From Phycicoccus sp. (GTDB lineage: Bacteria; Actinomycetota; Actinomycetes; Actinomycetales; Dermatophilaceae), in contig JAGOME010000046.1 of assembly GCA_017993715.1 (NCBI GenBank), forward strand, positions 1 through 36,244: a DNA stretch of 36,244 nt, in the 5' to 3' direction. The notes under the pieces were generated by a model that was not told where the DNA came from, did no database searches, and saw only the letters and a list, made by a program, of their open reading frames with translations. Below, piece after piece: positions 1 through 8,540 of this stretch; the stretch's first letter is position 1; every line of letters begins with the position of its first letter. Made by a program: the position numbers and the translations under genes.

Positions 1-1524
1 GATGCGATGTCTGTCGCCGCGCGACGAGAGATCGCGGGGGCCTTGCGCGACACGGCCCGAGTGCGCTGGGTGGCTCGCGGATCACTCTTGGTCGCCGCGT
101 CGCCGACAGCAATGTCTGGGTCGGTCAGGGAGGGGCAAGACGATTCGTCCGAGGCGACGGCGGACCCGGCCGTTGCCGTCCTCACGGTTGACGTCGATGC
201 CCTTGAGGCCTCGATCTGGTCCGTCGCTGACCGCCGTTGTCTTATCACCCGCCTGCGCCGGACCCACCCCGGCCGGAGGGTCGACGACTCCATTCGGCAG
301 GGTCTGAGCCGGGCCCTGACTCGGACGTGCCCGGACGCGCCGACGCAGGTGAGCAGGGCGCATGCCAGGGCAGCACGCTCCGCCTTGGCTGTCGATCCGG
401 CGACGGAGATCGTCATCGACGGGGATCAGGTCCGCGTTCTGCGCACCGAAGTCCGCGACTGGGTTCAGGACGTCGTTTCCGATCAGTTCGATGCTCTCGC
501 GTCTGCGGTTGCCGCCTTGCCGCAGACGATCACGGTGCAGCACCTCGTCATCGCCGGGCCATACGCCCATCTGCCCGGACTCGTCGAGTTGGCCTCGGAC
601 CGCTTCGGGATCCCCGTCACCGCCACGGACCGCGTGCTGGGCGACGACCAGATCCCCGATGCCCTCTGGGCCGCCCCTGCTGAGCGTGACGAGCGTGACG
701 AGCAGGGGAGCCAGAGCGAGCTGATCCTGCGGCGGCACCTGGTCGCAGCACGCCGCCGACCGTCCGCCGTGCGCAGCCTTGTGCGCACCGGCCCGAGGGC
801 CGCGCTCGTGGCGACCGTCGCGGCGGTCTCGCTCAGCGGCCTGGCCGCAGCCGCCCCCCGGACCGCCGACGCAGCCTTGGGGGGACCCCGCAGCCTGGCC
901 GAGCGGCTGTTCTCCGGGGCGCTTGGCGACCTCATCCCGGAACAGGCCCTCCCGGTCCTTCTCCCACCTGTCGTGGCGGGGGCGAGCGTGCTGTCCACCG
1001 ACGTCATGGAGCTGGTCAAGGGGGTCCCGGACCGCCGCGACGTCGAAGCCGAGGGTGGTCGCCAGGCTGGCAACGCAGGTGGGGCGGGGGCGACGAGCGG
1101 TACGGGTGCCGGCCAGAACCAGAGCACCGGTCAGCCCAGCAACGCCGGCATTGTCGGCAACGGCGTCAATGGCAACACCGCCAGCGGCAACGGGAATGCC
1201 ACTAACCAAGGCAGTGGAAACTCCGCCAGTTCCGGGGGGACCGGCACCGCGAGCCCGGGCTCCAGTGGCACCCCCGCCCCCGGGCCTTCGACGACATCCA
1301 CACCAGACCCGACGCCGGCGACGACCAGTCCGCCGACTCCGACGCCAACGGTCCCGGCGGATCCGCCCCCACAGGAGACCCCGACGCCCACCCCGAGCGA
1401 CCCTGGGCCGCCCTCAGAGAGCACGGGTGGCGGGGGCGCGGCTAGCCAGTCCGACGGTGGGAGTTCGTTGAGCGGTTCCCCCGTCGCGGATACGTCACCG
1501 GATGGCTCCCCGGTCGCTGCGTGA
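1..1524 (+). CDS. Hsp70-like (degenerate) membrane-anchored protein, 5'-truncated by window edge
   Basis: The reading frame is open from the first base, so the true start probably lies upstream; an in-frame ATG is at 7. Numbering from that ATG, residues 57-100 and 130-205 look like the second half of an actin/Hsp70 ATPase fold, including a late 'LVIAGPYAHLPGL' segment where Hsp70 proteins carry the glycine-rich adenosine-binding loop. Most of the conserved glycines are gone, so ATPase activity is doubtful. A single hydrophobic span (about 264-283) follows a basic stretch. The tail (about 345-505) is low complexity, first Gly/Ser/Asn-rich and then Pro/Thr-rich, as in proteins that cross the cell wall. 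The stop codon lies one base before the next gene's ATG, so the LuxR regulator is probably co-transcribed. In actinobacteria such Hsp70-like genes often sit beside dynamin-like (IniA/IniC-type) genes; that would have to be upstream and is inference. Confidence 0.6.
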   Translation, partial: DAMSVAARREIAGALRDTARVRWVARGSLLVAASPTAMSGSVREGQDDSSEATADPAVAVLTVDVDALEASIWSVADRRCLITRLRRTHPGRRVDDSIRQGLSRALTRTCPDAPTQVSRAHARAARSALAVDPATEIVIDGDQVRVLRTEVRDWVQDVVSDQFDALASAVAALPQTITVQHLVIAGPYAHLPGLVELASDRFGIPVTATDRVLGDDQIPDALWAAPAERDERDEQGSQSELILRRHLVAARRRPSAVRSLVRTGPRAALVATVAAVSLSGLAAAAPRTADAALGGPRSLAERLFSGALGDLIPEQALPVLLPPVVAGASVLSTDVMELVKGVPDRRDVEAEGGRQAGNAGGAGATSGTGAGQNQSTGQPSNAGIVGNGVNGNTASGNGNATNQGSGNSASSGGTGTASPGSSGTPAPGPSTTSTPDPTPATTSPPTPTPTVPADPPPQETPTPTPSDPGPPSESTGGGGAASQSDGGSSLSGSPVADTSPDGSPVAA

Positions 1525-1525
1525 C

Positions 1526-3994
1526 ATGCAGACCGTTGCCGTGGGTGGGGAGCGACTGGTCGAGACCTCACACGTCCGCCGAGCCTGGGACACGCTGCGT
1601 GGGGGGCATCGCGCCCTCTTGCTGCTCGGCCCCGTGGGCGCCGGCAAGTCGTCCTGCCTCCTGCACCTGGCAGAACGGCGCCGCCGCGCCGGCGCAAAGG
1701 TGGCGACCTGGCCGGCGCGGGCCGTCCCGACCAATGGCCTGTTGATCGTCGATGACGCTCACCTGCTGACGTTTGCTGAGGTGGCTGACCTGCTGCGCTC
1801 GGCGGTCACGTCCGGAGGCGAGGTGGTTTTTGCTGCCCGGCCCTTAGTGGGCTGGCGGGATGACTTCCTGGCCGCCGACCTGGGCATTCAGGTCGACGTC
1901 GACGCGCTGGGGACGTGGGACGTGGGCGACATCTCCGCCATCGCGGGCTCCCAGGTCACTGTCGAGCAACTCGCGCGGCTCGATATCGCCACGGTACGGC
2001 ACCAGACCGGTGGACTGCCGTGGTTGGTCAGCGCTGCACTGCGGGATCTCGCTGCCGAGGAGGAGCGCACGGGGACGTCCGTCGTCGGTGAGGTCGTCCA
2101 CGCCTGGCAGCAGCTCCCGGAAGTCGAGGGCGAGCTCGCTCTAGCCCTGGCGAGCGGCTACGGCATCACCGAGGCACCCGTGGCTCCTGGCCTGCAGGAC
2201 CTGTCGACTGCTCAGGCCGTGACGCTGGCTGATCAGTTGCTGAGCGCCGGACTACTCGAGCCGGCCGGCGGTCTGCCCCCGCTGGTGCGTCAGACTCTGC
2301 TGGCCGAGGCGCCCAGGCATCGGGTGACGGCCCTGATCAGCGGGGTGCTCGACGAGCTCGATGAGTTGGGCTCCGGGTTTGATCGCCTCCCGGACGAGGT
2401 GCTCGCCCTGGGCGTGCGGCATCCGAAATTGGCCGAAGCGGCCCTGGCGCGCGGCGACGAGGAGCTGGCGCTTAACCCTCGGCGGGCCCTGCATTGGTAT
2501 GCGTTGGCGCAGGCTTCAGGGGATCTGAACGAGGTCGTCCACCGCCGCGTGCAGGCGCTCGGTCTGCTCGGTGACATCCAGTCCGCATTGGCCGAGTTGG
2601 CGCCGCTGCCCCCAACAGCCGACCTGGAGGTTCAGGGGCTGGCGTCCTGCCTGGCCACCCTCGCCGGACAGCATGACCAGGCCGCATCGCTCTGGTCCAC
2701 GGTGGGAGCCGCGCCATTGCCTGACGCCAGGACCCAGGCCAGATATCGCTACGCCGCCGCGGCAGCCGGCAACCTCGGTGTGCTGCGCGACATCAGCGCC
2801 GCGGAGTCCCACCTTGCAGCCCCCCTGGTGCCCGGCGCATTTGAGGAGCTGGCCAGCCTGGTTTCCCACTCCCTGCTCACCGGCTCCGATGCGCTCCCGG
2901 GCCTGGTCCGGCTCGCCCAGGTCGGGTCGGCAGCGCCTCAGGCCATCCTCTATCCCGATGACCGGGTGGCCGTCGCCGCTCTGGTTGCCGTGCAGAGCGG
3001 CGACCTCAATCTGGCCGAGGCGGTTCTCCTTGGCGACGGGAGCGAACGGCGAGCGGGGCGGCCCGCGGCGCAACGGATCGACTGCCTACGCGCGTGGGTC
3101 GCGATGGCCCAGGGCCGCTACATGCAAGCGCAGCGACTCGTGGACGCGCTCGATCCGCGGATCGGTCGGGACCGTATCTGGATCTTGGCCCTCCGGCTCG
3201 GGCTGGCTCGCCGGCAGGACGATCTGGCCGCACTCACCCGCATGTGGGGCGAGGCGCGACCGACGGTCATCGGGCTGGTTCCTGGGCTCTTCGACCTGCT
3301 TGCGTTGGGCGAGATCCATCTCGCAGCCGCCCGCATGCGCGAACCCGCCGTGAGTCGTCCGGTGTGGCAGGTCGCGGGCGCCATCCTGGACCGCCTGGAC
3401 CAACCGCTGTCGTTTGCCCCCCTCTTCCATTGGTACGGCATTCAGGCCGCGATCGCCTCCGAGAGTCCGAGCGACCTGGTCCCCCATGCCCGCGCGTTGG
3501 CCGCCTTGACGGGGCGCAGTTCGTTCGCGGCGACGCTCGCTGCCGCTGGCCGGGCCTGGCTTGGAGTCTTGACCGGCGATGCCGATGTCAACAACGTGGT
3601 CGAGGCGGCGCAAGGCCTGGGCCGCAAAGGGTTGTCCTGGGACGGTGCCCGGCTGGCGGCCCACGGGGCGGCGCGATCCACCCAAGCTCGAGCTCCGAGC
3701 GTGCTGCTTGAGGTCGCCCGAGACCTGCAGCCGCGGCCCGAGGTGCCGGTCAAGACCTCGGCCGGCATGCCGCGTCAGTCGCCGCAGCACCTCGGCCGGG
3801 TCGAGCTCTCCCCTCGCGAGCGCGAGGTCGCCGTGTTGGTGTTGCAGGGCCTGACCTACAAAGAGATCGGCCAGCGTCTGTACCTGTCGGCCAAGACCAT
3901 CGAGCACCACATGGCGCGGATCAAGAGACGGTCCAACGCCTCGTCGCGTCAGGAGTTGCTGGCGCGCTTGAGCGTCACCCTTTCACCGGACTGA
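1526..3994 (+). CDS. Large ATP-binding LuxR-family transcriptional regulator (LAL/IniR-like)
   Basis: This 822-residue protein has an N-terminal AAA/STAND-type ATPase with Walker A GPVGAGKSS (residues 35-43) and Walker B LLIVDDAHLL (72-81). A long alpha-helical, Ala/Leu-rich middle follows, probably TPR-like repeats for signal or partner binding. The C-terminal LuxR helix-turn-helix (about 761-815) contains LSPREREV and the recognition segment LSAKTIEHH. Large LuxR ATPases act as ATP-gated transcription activators. Size and architecture match mycobacterial IniR, which controls the cell-envelope stress operon iniBAC, but orthology is only inferred from the architecture and the Hsp70-like neighbour. 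I chose ATG 1526, one base after the upstream stop; an ATG at 1502 would add eight residues and overlap the upstream gene. The 3' end overlaps the convergent HAD gene by 12 bases. Confidence 0.85.
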   Translation: MQTVAVGGERLVETSHVRRAWDTLRGGHRALLLLGPVGAGKSSCLLHLAERRRRAGAKVATWPARAVPTNGLLIVDDAHLLTFAEVADLLRSAVTSGGEVVFAARPLVGWRDDFLAADLGIQVDVDALGTWDVGDISAIAGSQVTVEQLARLDIATVRHQTGGLPWLVSAALRDLAAEEERTGTSVVGEVVHAWQQLPEVEGELALALASGYGITEAPVAPGLQDLSTAQAVTLADQLLSAGLLEPAGGLPPLVRQTLLAEAPRHRVTALISGVLDELDELGSGFDRLPDEVLALGVRHPKLAEAALARGDEELALNPRRALHWYALAQASGDLNEVVHRRVQALGLLGDIQSALAELAPLPPTADLEVQGLASCLATLAGQHDQAASLWSTVGAAPLPDARTQARYRYAAAAAGNLGVLRDISAAESHLAAPLVPGAFEELASLVSHSLLTGSDALPGLVRLAQVGSAAPQAILYPDDRVAVAALVAVQSGDLNLAEAVLLGDGSERRAGRPAAQRIDCLRAWVAMAQGRYMQAQRLVDALDPRIGRDRIWILALRLGLARRQDDLAALTRMWGEARPTVIGLVPGLFDLLALGEIHLAAARMREPAVSRPVWQVAGAILDRLDQPLSFAPLFHWYGIQAAIASESPSDLVPHARALAALTGRSSFAATLAAAGRAWLGVLTGDADVNNVVEAAQGLGRKGLSWDGARLAAHGAARSTQARAPSVLLEVARDLQPRPEVPVKTSAGMPRQSPQHLGRVELSPREREVAVLVLQGLTYKEIGQRLYLSAKTIEHHMARIKRRSNASSRQELLARLSVTLSPD

Positions 3995-4786
3995 CGACCC
4001 CGATCGCCGACGCCGACCGCCGACCGCGAGGCCGCCGATGAATCCCGCGCCAAGGGCACCCAGGGTCCCCAGTCCCGGCAGTTCGGCGACCCACAACCAG
4101 TGCACAGAACGGATCTCGTGAATGGCCCAACCGCGTTCGAGGGCCTTCCCGCGGGTCGCCCCGGTCGGGTTGATCACGTGGGGGAAGCCGGCCGCATCGA
4201 GCAGCTCGGGGGACCCCAACTGGTCTGAGTAGACGTGGCTGCGGGCCAGGTCGACTCCCTGCGTCTGCGCGATCTGTTCGACGGCGGCGAGTTTGGTCGG
4301 GCCTTCCAGGAGCCCGACCTCCGGCCGTCCGGTGTAGCGCCCACCATCATCGATCTCCGGGATGGTGGCGGCCACGTCGTCGATGTCCAGGGTGGCGGCG
4401 ACCGCCCTGGCGACGACGTCGGGGGCCCCCGTGACCAAGATGGTGCGCATTCCGCTCTGGTGGGCGCGGGCGATCATCTCGACCACCTGGGGGTGGACCC
4501 GCGGCAGGATCTCGCGGGTCGCGAGCTGACGGGCCCAGCGCTGCACCTCGGCGGTGGACCTCCCGGCGATGGCCCCAAACACCGGTGCCTGCTTGTTCGC
4601 TGGCTCGTCGAGGCCAGCACGTCGGCGTGCCGGGGCGGTGGCCTTGCTCCCCGCCATCGCGACCAGGTTCTCGGCCCGATCGGTCCGATCCAGGCCCTTG
4701 CTCAGCATCAGCAGGGTCACACTCGAGCGGAGAATCTTGTCGAGGTCGAAAATCGCCGCGACGCCATTCGCTGGCGTGCTGGTCAT
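3983..4786 (-). CDS. HAD-superfamily (subclass IB-like) phosphatase with altered motifs
   Basis: A 267-residue HAD hydrolase. Motif I reads FDLDKIL, where the family usually has DxDxT. Motif II is VTGAP, motif III has the lysine in GPTKLAAV, and motif IV is YSDQLGSPEL. In HAD-IB proteins motif IV usually carries a second Asp four residues after the first; here that position is Ser, so Mg binding and catalysis may be reduced. The C-terminus ends with a Gly-rich hydrophobic stretch (GLGTLGALGAGFIGGLAVGG) and basic residues, suggesting a tail anchor. Start ATG 4786 has GGAGGA just upstream and overlaps the stop of the phospholipase D-like gene in an ATGA arrangement, so translation is probably coupled. 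Related IB enzymes act on phosphoserine or phospholipid phosphates; given the neighbour, a lipid phosphate is a guess. Confidence 0.8.
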   Translation of the reverse strand: MTSTPANGVAAIFDLDKILRSSVTLLMLSKGLDRTDRAENLVAMAGSKATAPARRRAGLDEPANKQAPVFGAIAGRSTAEVQRWARQLATREILPRVHPQVVEMIARAHQSGMRTILVTGAPDVVARAVAATLDIDDVAATIPEIDDGGRYTGRPEVGLLEGPTKLAAVEQIAQTQGVDLARSHVYSDQLGSPELLDAAGFPHVINPTGATRGKALERGWAIHEIRSVHWLWVAELPGLGTLGALGAGFIGGLAVGGRRRRSGSSVR

Positions 4787-6378
4787 CGGGTCCTCCGCGA
4801 GTAGGCGCACGGGACGAGCATCTGCTCTCGCGGAGCAAAGCCGTGGGGACTGCCCGCCCGCCTCCAGGTGTCGGGGTCAGCCGTCGCCGGGAGCCACCGT
4901 TGACGCCAGATCCCCAACGCCATCTCGAGGTCCTCCAGGTGGGGCCGCACTTCGTCGGTCAGCGGCGTGCGCAGGTGCTCGGCCCACAGGGCGACGCGCA
5001 GGTCCCGCACTTCGGTGCCGGTGGTGACGATCGCGCTGGACAGCTCGGTGTCGGTCCCGACCATGCTGCGGCCAAAGAAGTTCGCCGAGCCAATGCACCC
5101 AAACCGGTCGTCAACGAGCACGATCTTGGTGTGCACCGTGAGGTTGGCGATCCGGTACATGACCACATTGCTGCGGGTGTGCGGGGGGATCCGATCCACG
5201 AGGCGGCGCCGCAGATCACCGGTCAACCAGGGGTCGAGGTCGATCTTGCCGCCATCGGCGGGATCGCGTTTGCCGGACCCGACGAGGATGACCTTGACGC
5301 CGCGCCGGGCGGCGTCGCGCAGCGGGCCGTACATCGTGTAGCGCCAGTCCCCGCCGGGCATCTCCTTGAGGTACTGGTCCTCGACATAGACGTAGCGCTG
5401 GGCCCCCTCGATCGCGCTGGCCAGCGTGTGGAAGATCTCCCGCACCCCGCCCTTGGGCAGGTCCGGGCGCTCGACCCGATTGAGCAGCCGCACGCTGTCG
5501 ATGGCGTAGGGGCTGAACGAGCGGGCCACGCTGACGGCGCGATGCCCGCCGGGCCGGGCCGGCTGAGGCGGAGGCTCGGGCACGGTCAAGGGCCGCGTCG
5601 GTGGGTTGAGGACCCCAACGCCGCCCATCGAGAGCATCCAGTACCGGCGGGGGAGCGCTGCAGCGACTCCCCACCGGTAGCGGAACACCTCCCAGACCTG
5701 TTCGGCGGCCGGGCCACGCAGCCGGACCGAGCCGTCGTGCCAGCCCCAGCGTCCGGACAGCTCCATCCGATCGTGGGGATCCTCGTCGAACCGGTTGACC
5801 GAGATATCCAAACCGCCGACGAATGCCGTGAGCTCGTCACCGATCCGAAAGAGCGCCACTTTCTGGTGGTTGGATCCGATCAGCGCGCCCGACCAGTCCA
5901 CGAGCACCTGGTCCCGCAGCGGGGGGCGGCCGGTGTCCCGGGTCGAGGGGAGCCACCCCCGCATGATGCGGGCGGCCTCGATGTTGGCGCGAAACGGGCC
6001 GAAGGGCAGGAAGGACAGGCCGCCGGAGAACACGGCGCCGGACAACAGAATCCGGACATCGGTCCCATCGTGCGCCAGCTCCGCGAGACGGTCGACGACC
6101 GGGCGGTAGCCCTCGTCCTCGGGGCTCCTCCCGAGCAGGTCGATCTCGGGAGACATCTGCAGACCGGCGATGAGCACAGCGTCGCCCGGGCCGACCCGGT
6201 CCAGCATCGTGTCGAGCTCGGCGTAGTAGGCGATACCGTCGACGAACGGGGACCATTCGGTGTCCCCGATGAAGACCGGACCTCCCTTGTCGGCCGGGGC
6301 CAGATAACGCGCGATGAGCTCACTGAGTCCCTGGTCCACGTCCCCGATCCCCTTGTCCACGGTCACGGTTGGCAGCAT
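4783..6378 (-). CDS. Phospholipase D-like protein with two HKD motifs
   Basis: About 531 residues with two HKD-type catalytic motifs: 'NHQKVALFRIGDEL' followed by FVGGLD in the first half, and 'VHTKIVLVDDRFGCIGSANF' in the second. This is the bilobal arrangement of phospholipase D and cardiolipin synthases, which form a phosphohistidine intermediate and hydrolyse or transfer phosphatidyl groups. No signal peptide or membrane segment is obvious. The start is uncertain. I chose ATG 6378 (MLPTVTV...), because the possible 49-residue upstream extension to a GTG at 6525 is unlike the rest of the protein, has no ribosome binding site and would occupy the fba promoter. The gene is divergent from fba and overlaps the downstream HAD gene by four bases, so the two form one operon. 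Confidence 0.82.
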   Translation of the reverse strand: MLPTVTVDKGIGDVDQGLSELIARYLAPADKGGPVFIGDTEWSPFVDGIAYYAELDTMLDRVGPGDAVLIAGLQMSPEIDLLGRSPEDEGYRPVVDRLAELAHDGTDVRILLSGAVFSGGLSFLPFGPFRANIEAARIMRGWLPSTRDTGRPPLRDQVLVDWSGALIGSNHQKVALFRIGDELTAFVGGLDISVNRFDEDPHDRMELSGRWGWHDGSVRLRGPAAEQVWEVFRYRWGVAAALPRRYWMLSMGGVGVLNPPTRPLTVPEPPPQPARPGGHRAVSVARSFSPYAIDSVRLLNRVERPDLPKGGVREIFHTLASAIEGAQRYVYVEDQYLKEMPGGDWRYTMYGPLRDAARRGVKVILVGSGKRDPADGGKIDLDPWLTGDLRRRLVDRIPPHTRSNVVMYRIANLTVHTKIVLVDDRFGCIGSANFFGRSMVGTDTELSSAIVTTGTEVRDLRVALWAEHLRTPLTDEVRPHLEDLEMALGIWRQRWLPATADPDTWRRAGSPHGFAPREQMLVPCAYSRRTR

Positions 6379-6427
6379 GGTCGGACCGCGCCCGTCTGAC
6401 AAGTCGGTGATGTCGAGCACGCCCGAG

Positions 6428-6445
6428 CACTCCCGAGCGGGAGTG
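6428..6445. promoter_or_regulatory. Palindrome in the divergent PLD/fba intergenic region (candidate operator)
   Basis: Two perfect 8-bp arms, CACTCCCG and CGGGAGTG, are separated by AG. If the PLD gene starts at 6378, the palindrome lies in the divergent promoter region about 95 bases before the fba start. Its symmetry and position fit a dimeric repressor or activator site, but no cognate regulator can be named. Confidence 0.4.
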
Positions 6446-6539
6446 TGACGCGGTCCACGGGCTGACCGGGTGCGCACGGCATACCGGGCAGTGGAAGGAT
6501 CGGGGTGGAAAGTGATCCTGCTCACGAGGAGGGGCCCTT

Positions 6540-7571
6540 ATGCCCATTGCTACCCCCGAGGTTTACCGGGACATGCTCGACCGCGCCAAGGACGGCGCGT
6601 TCGCCTACCCGGCGATCAACATCACGTCGAGCCAGTCGGTGACCGCGGCCATCCGCGGTTTTGCCGAGGCCGGCTCCGACGGCATCATCCAGGTCTCGAC
6701 CGGCGGGGCCGAGTACGCGTCCGGGTCGACGATCAAGAACATGGTGACCGGCGCCGTGGCGCTCGCGGCGTATGCCGCGGAGGTCGCCAAGAACTACCCC
6801 GTCAACATCGCGCTGCACACCGACCACTGCCCCAAGGACAAGCTGGACAGCTTCGTCCGCCCCCTGCTCACGCTGTCCCAAGAGCGGGTCGACCGCGGCG
6901 GGCTCCCGATCTTCCAGAGTCACATGTGGGACGGGTCGGCCGTGCCGCTGGCTGAGAACCTCGAGATCGCCCAGGATCTGCTCGCCCGCTGCAACGCAGC
7001 GAACGTGATCCTCGAGATCGAGGTCGGCGTCGTCGGTGGCGAAGAGGATGGCGTTGAGAACGCCATCAACGACAAGCTCTACTCGACCCCCGAGGACGCC
7101 ATCGCCACGGTGCGCGCGCTGGGCGCCGGCGCCCAGGGCTACTACATGACCGCGCTGACCTTCGGCAATGTGCACGGCGTCTACAAGCCGGGCAACGTCA
7201 AGCTCCGGCCGGACGTGCTCCAGGCCGCCCAGGAGGCCGCGGCCACCGAGCTCGGTCTGCCAGGTGGCTCCAAGCCGTTCCACCTGGTCTTCCATGGTGG
7301 TTCGGGGTCGCTGCCCGAGGAGATCGCGGCTGCGGTCGACTACGGCGTGGTCAAGATGAATGTCGACACCGACACCCAGTACGCCTTCACCCGCCCGGTC
7401 GCGAACTGGATGTTCCGCAACTACGACGGCGTCCTCAAGGTTGACGGCGAGGTTGGCAACAAGAAGCAGTACGACCCGCGCGCCTGGGGCAAGGACGCCG
7501 AGGCCGGCATGGCGGCTCGGGTCGTCGAGGCCTGCCAGAACCTGCGCTCCGCCGGGACCCACGCGGGCTAA
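6540..7571 (+). CDS. fba: Class II fructose-1,6-bisphosphate aldolase
   Basis: A 343-residue zinc-dependent aldolase that reversibly cleaves fructose 1,6-bisphosphate to dihydroxyacetone phosphate and glyceraldehyde 3-phosphate in glycolysis and gluconeogenesis. Family signatures visible are HTDHC (zinc/catalytic region), the ILEIEVGVVGGEEDGV stretch, the NVHGVYKPGNVKL segment with a zinc-binding His, FHGGSGS (phosphate binding, with His) and VKMNVDTDTQYAFTRP. Length is typical of the actinobacterial type. ATG 6540 is preceded by GAGGAGG, a strong ribosome binding site. A perfect hairpin terminator follows the stop, so fba is probably transcribed on its own, with DUF3151 downstream as in many actinobacteria. 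Confidence 0.97.
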   Translation: MPIATPEVYRDMLDRAKDGAFAYPAINITSSQSVTAAIRGFAEAGSDGIIQVSTGGAEYASGSTIKNMVTGAVALAAYAAEVAKNYPVNIALHTDHCPKDKLDSFVRPLLTLSQERVDRGGLPIFQSHMWDGSAVPLAENLEIAQDLLARCNAANVILEIEVGVVGGEEDGVENAINDKLYSTPEDAIATVRALGAGAQGYYMTALTFGNVHGVYKPGNVKLRPDVLQAAQEAAATELGLPGGSKPFHLVFHGGSGSLPEEIAAAVDYGVVKMNVDTDTQYAFTRPVANWMFRNYDGVLKVDGEVGNKKQYDPRAWGKDAEAGMAARVVEACQNLRSAGTHAG

Positions 7572-7593
7572 TCGCCCGCTCATCTGCACGGGT

Positions 7594-7625
7594 GGGGCCG
7601 GACGCCGATCGCGGTGTCCGGCCCC
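7594..7625 (+). terminator. Hairpin terminator downstream of fba
   Basis: Perfect 10-bp stem GGGGCCGGAC / GTCCGGCCCC with a 12-base loop, 22 bases after the fba stop. There is no U tract, which is usual for high-GC actinobacteria. Confidence 0.7.
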
Positions 7626-7759
7626 GCTGCCGTTGCGGGGGCGGGCCACGCGATCCCAGGAGGTCGGAGCCTGGAACGGGTGCTGCAGAGGACTCGCAGA
7701 GGGGCCCGGGCGTCGGCAACCGTGAGCGCCAATGAGGCAGGTCTGAGAAAGTGGGGGCC

Positions 7760-8161
7760 ATGACACACGACCTTCTGGGGATTCCGGCCACCTATTTGCC
7801 GCCCGATCCCGCCGCGGATGCCTCGCCCGACACCGACTCGGCAATTGTCGCGGCCGCGCACCCGGCCAGCTCCTTGGCCTGGGCAGTCCTGGCCGAGGAC
7901 GCCCTGGCCCGAGAGGAGTGGGTGGCTGCGTATGCCTATGCTCGCACCGGCTACCACCGGGGCCTGGACGCTCTGCGACGCGCTGGGTGGCGGGGCCAAG
8001 GGCCCATCCCGTGGGAGCACCTGCCCAATCGCGGCTTCCTGCGGGCCGTGGCTGCCCTGTCGCGGGCGGCGGATGCCCTCGGTGAGATCGAGGAGGAGCG
8101 CCGCTGTGCCGAGCTGCTGCGGGCCTCGTCGAGTGAGGGTGCCCGCATCCTCGGCTTGTGA
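7760..8161 (+). CDS. DUF3151 family protein
   Basis: A 133-residue soluble, Ala-rich protein of the actinobacterial DUF3151 family, recognised by the 'SSLAWAVLAEDAL...W.AYAYARTGYHRGLD.LRR.GW' pattern and the following 'G.IPW.H..N.GFLR' segment. Function is unknown; its repeated position near fba and purA in actinobacteria suggests a housekeeping role (inference). ATG 7760 is chosen; an in-frame GTG at 7751 would add three residues. No clear ribosome binding site is seen. Confidence 0.85.
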   Translation: MTHDLLGIPATYLPPDPAADASPDTDSAIVAAAHPASSLAWAVLAEDALAREEWVAAYAYARTGYHRGLDALRRAGWRGQGPIPWEHLPNRGFLRAVAALSRAADALGEIEEERRCAELLRASSSEGARILGL

Positions 8162-8315
8162 GGTCAGGCCACCGGGGCGGGTGAGGCGTGCTCGAAGCGG
8201 CTGGAGATAGGTACTCCCCCGACCTGGCCCTCCGGTCCCCAGGGGTTGGCCAGCCAGCCCCCGGGGGCCTACAAGGCGAGCCCAGCGCGACCCCGATCGA
8301 GGGGCGACGCAGGAA

Positions 8316-8345
8316 GAGGGGCCCGATCTGCCGAACGGGCCCCTC
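8316..8345. terminator. Hairpin after DUF3151, in the 8162-8540 gene-free stretch
   Basis: Perfect 10-bp stem GAGGGGCCCG / CGGGCCCCTC with a 10-base loop, followed by CCAAAA. It most likely ends the DUF3151 transcript. The 379-base gap around it has no convincing gene. It also contains a 12-bp GC palindrome (8257-8268) and, at its right end, the promoter of the next gene. Confidence 0.55.
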
Positions 8346-8464
8346 CAAAAGCCCCCTGCCAGGGCCCGCGCCGAAGCGCTATGTCACACCTGGGGCGTCC
8401 CCTGCCACACCGGCGCGACGTTGAGAAGTCAAACACATCGGCGCCACCCTAGGGCGGCACTAAA

Positions 8465-8494
8465 CTGCCAATGGCAGCATGCTGCCGATAGAAT
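8465..8494 (+). promoter_or_regulatory. Promoter with overlapping palindromes before the HTH regulator gene
   Basis: A good -10 element TAGAAT lies at 8489-8494. Immediately upstream, where the spacer and -35 should be, two palindromes overlap: CTGCCA-A-TGGCAG (8465-8477) and the 14-bp GGCAGCATGCTGCC (8473-8486). No good TTGACA-like -35 is present, which is common for promoters that need an activator or are tightly repressed. Autoregulation by the downstream HTH protein is the simplest guess. Confidence 0.55.
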
Positions 8495-8506
8495 ATCTTG
8501 GGGTTC

Positions 8507-8524
8507 GCCAGGTGTCCGCCTGGC
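8507..8524 (+). promoter_or_regulatory. Short hairpin in the 5' leader of the HTH regulator
   Basis: GCCAGG / CCTGGC, 6-bp stem with a 6-base loop, between the predicted transcription start (about 8501) and the ribosome binding site GAGGAGGG (8529-8536). It may modulate translation, or be chance. Confidence 0.3.
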
Positions 8525-8540
8525 AGATGAGGAGGGTCCC

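Noticed and set aside
684-715. Short direct repeat GAGCGTGAC twice, flanked by CCTGCT/AGCAGG
   Set aside because: Lies within the Hsp70-like reading frame (ERDERDE) and is explained by the protein's charged linker.
82-1209. Long open frames on the strand opposite to clear genes, here and across the window
   Set aside because: High GC makes antisense frames open by chance; codon-position bias and recognisable proteins favour the listed genes.
1081-1500. Low-complexity sequence that could be read as a repeat array
   Set aside because: It encodes the Gly/Asn/Ser then Pro/Thr tail of the first gene; there is no regular DNA period.
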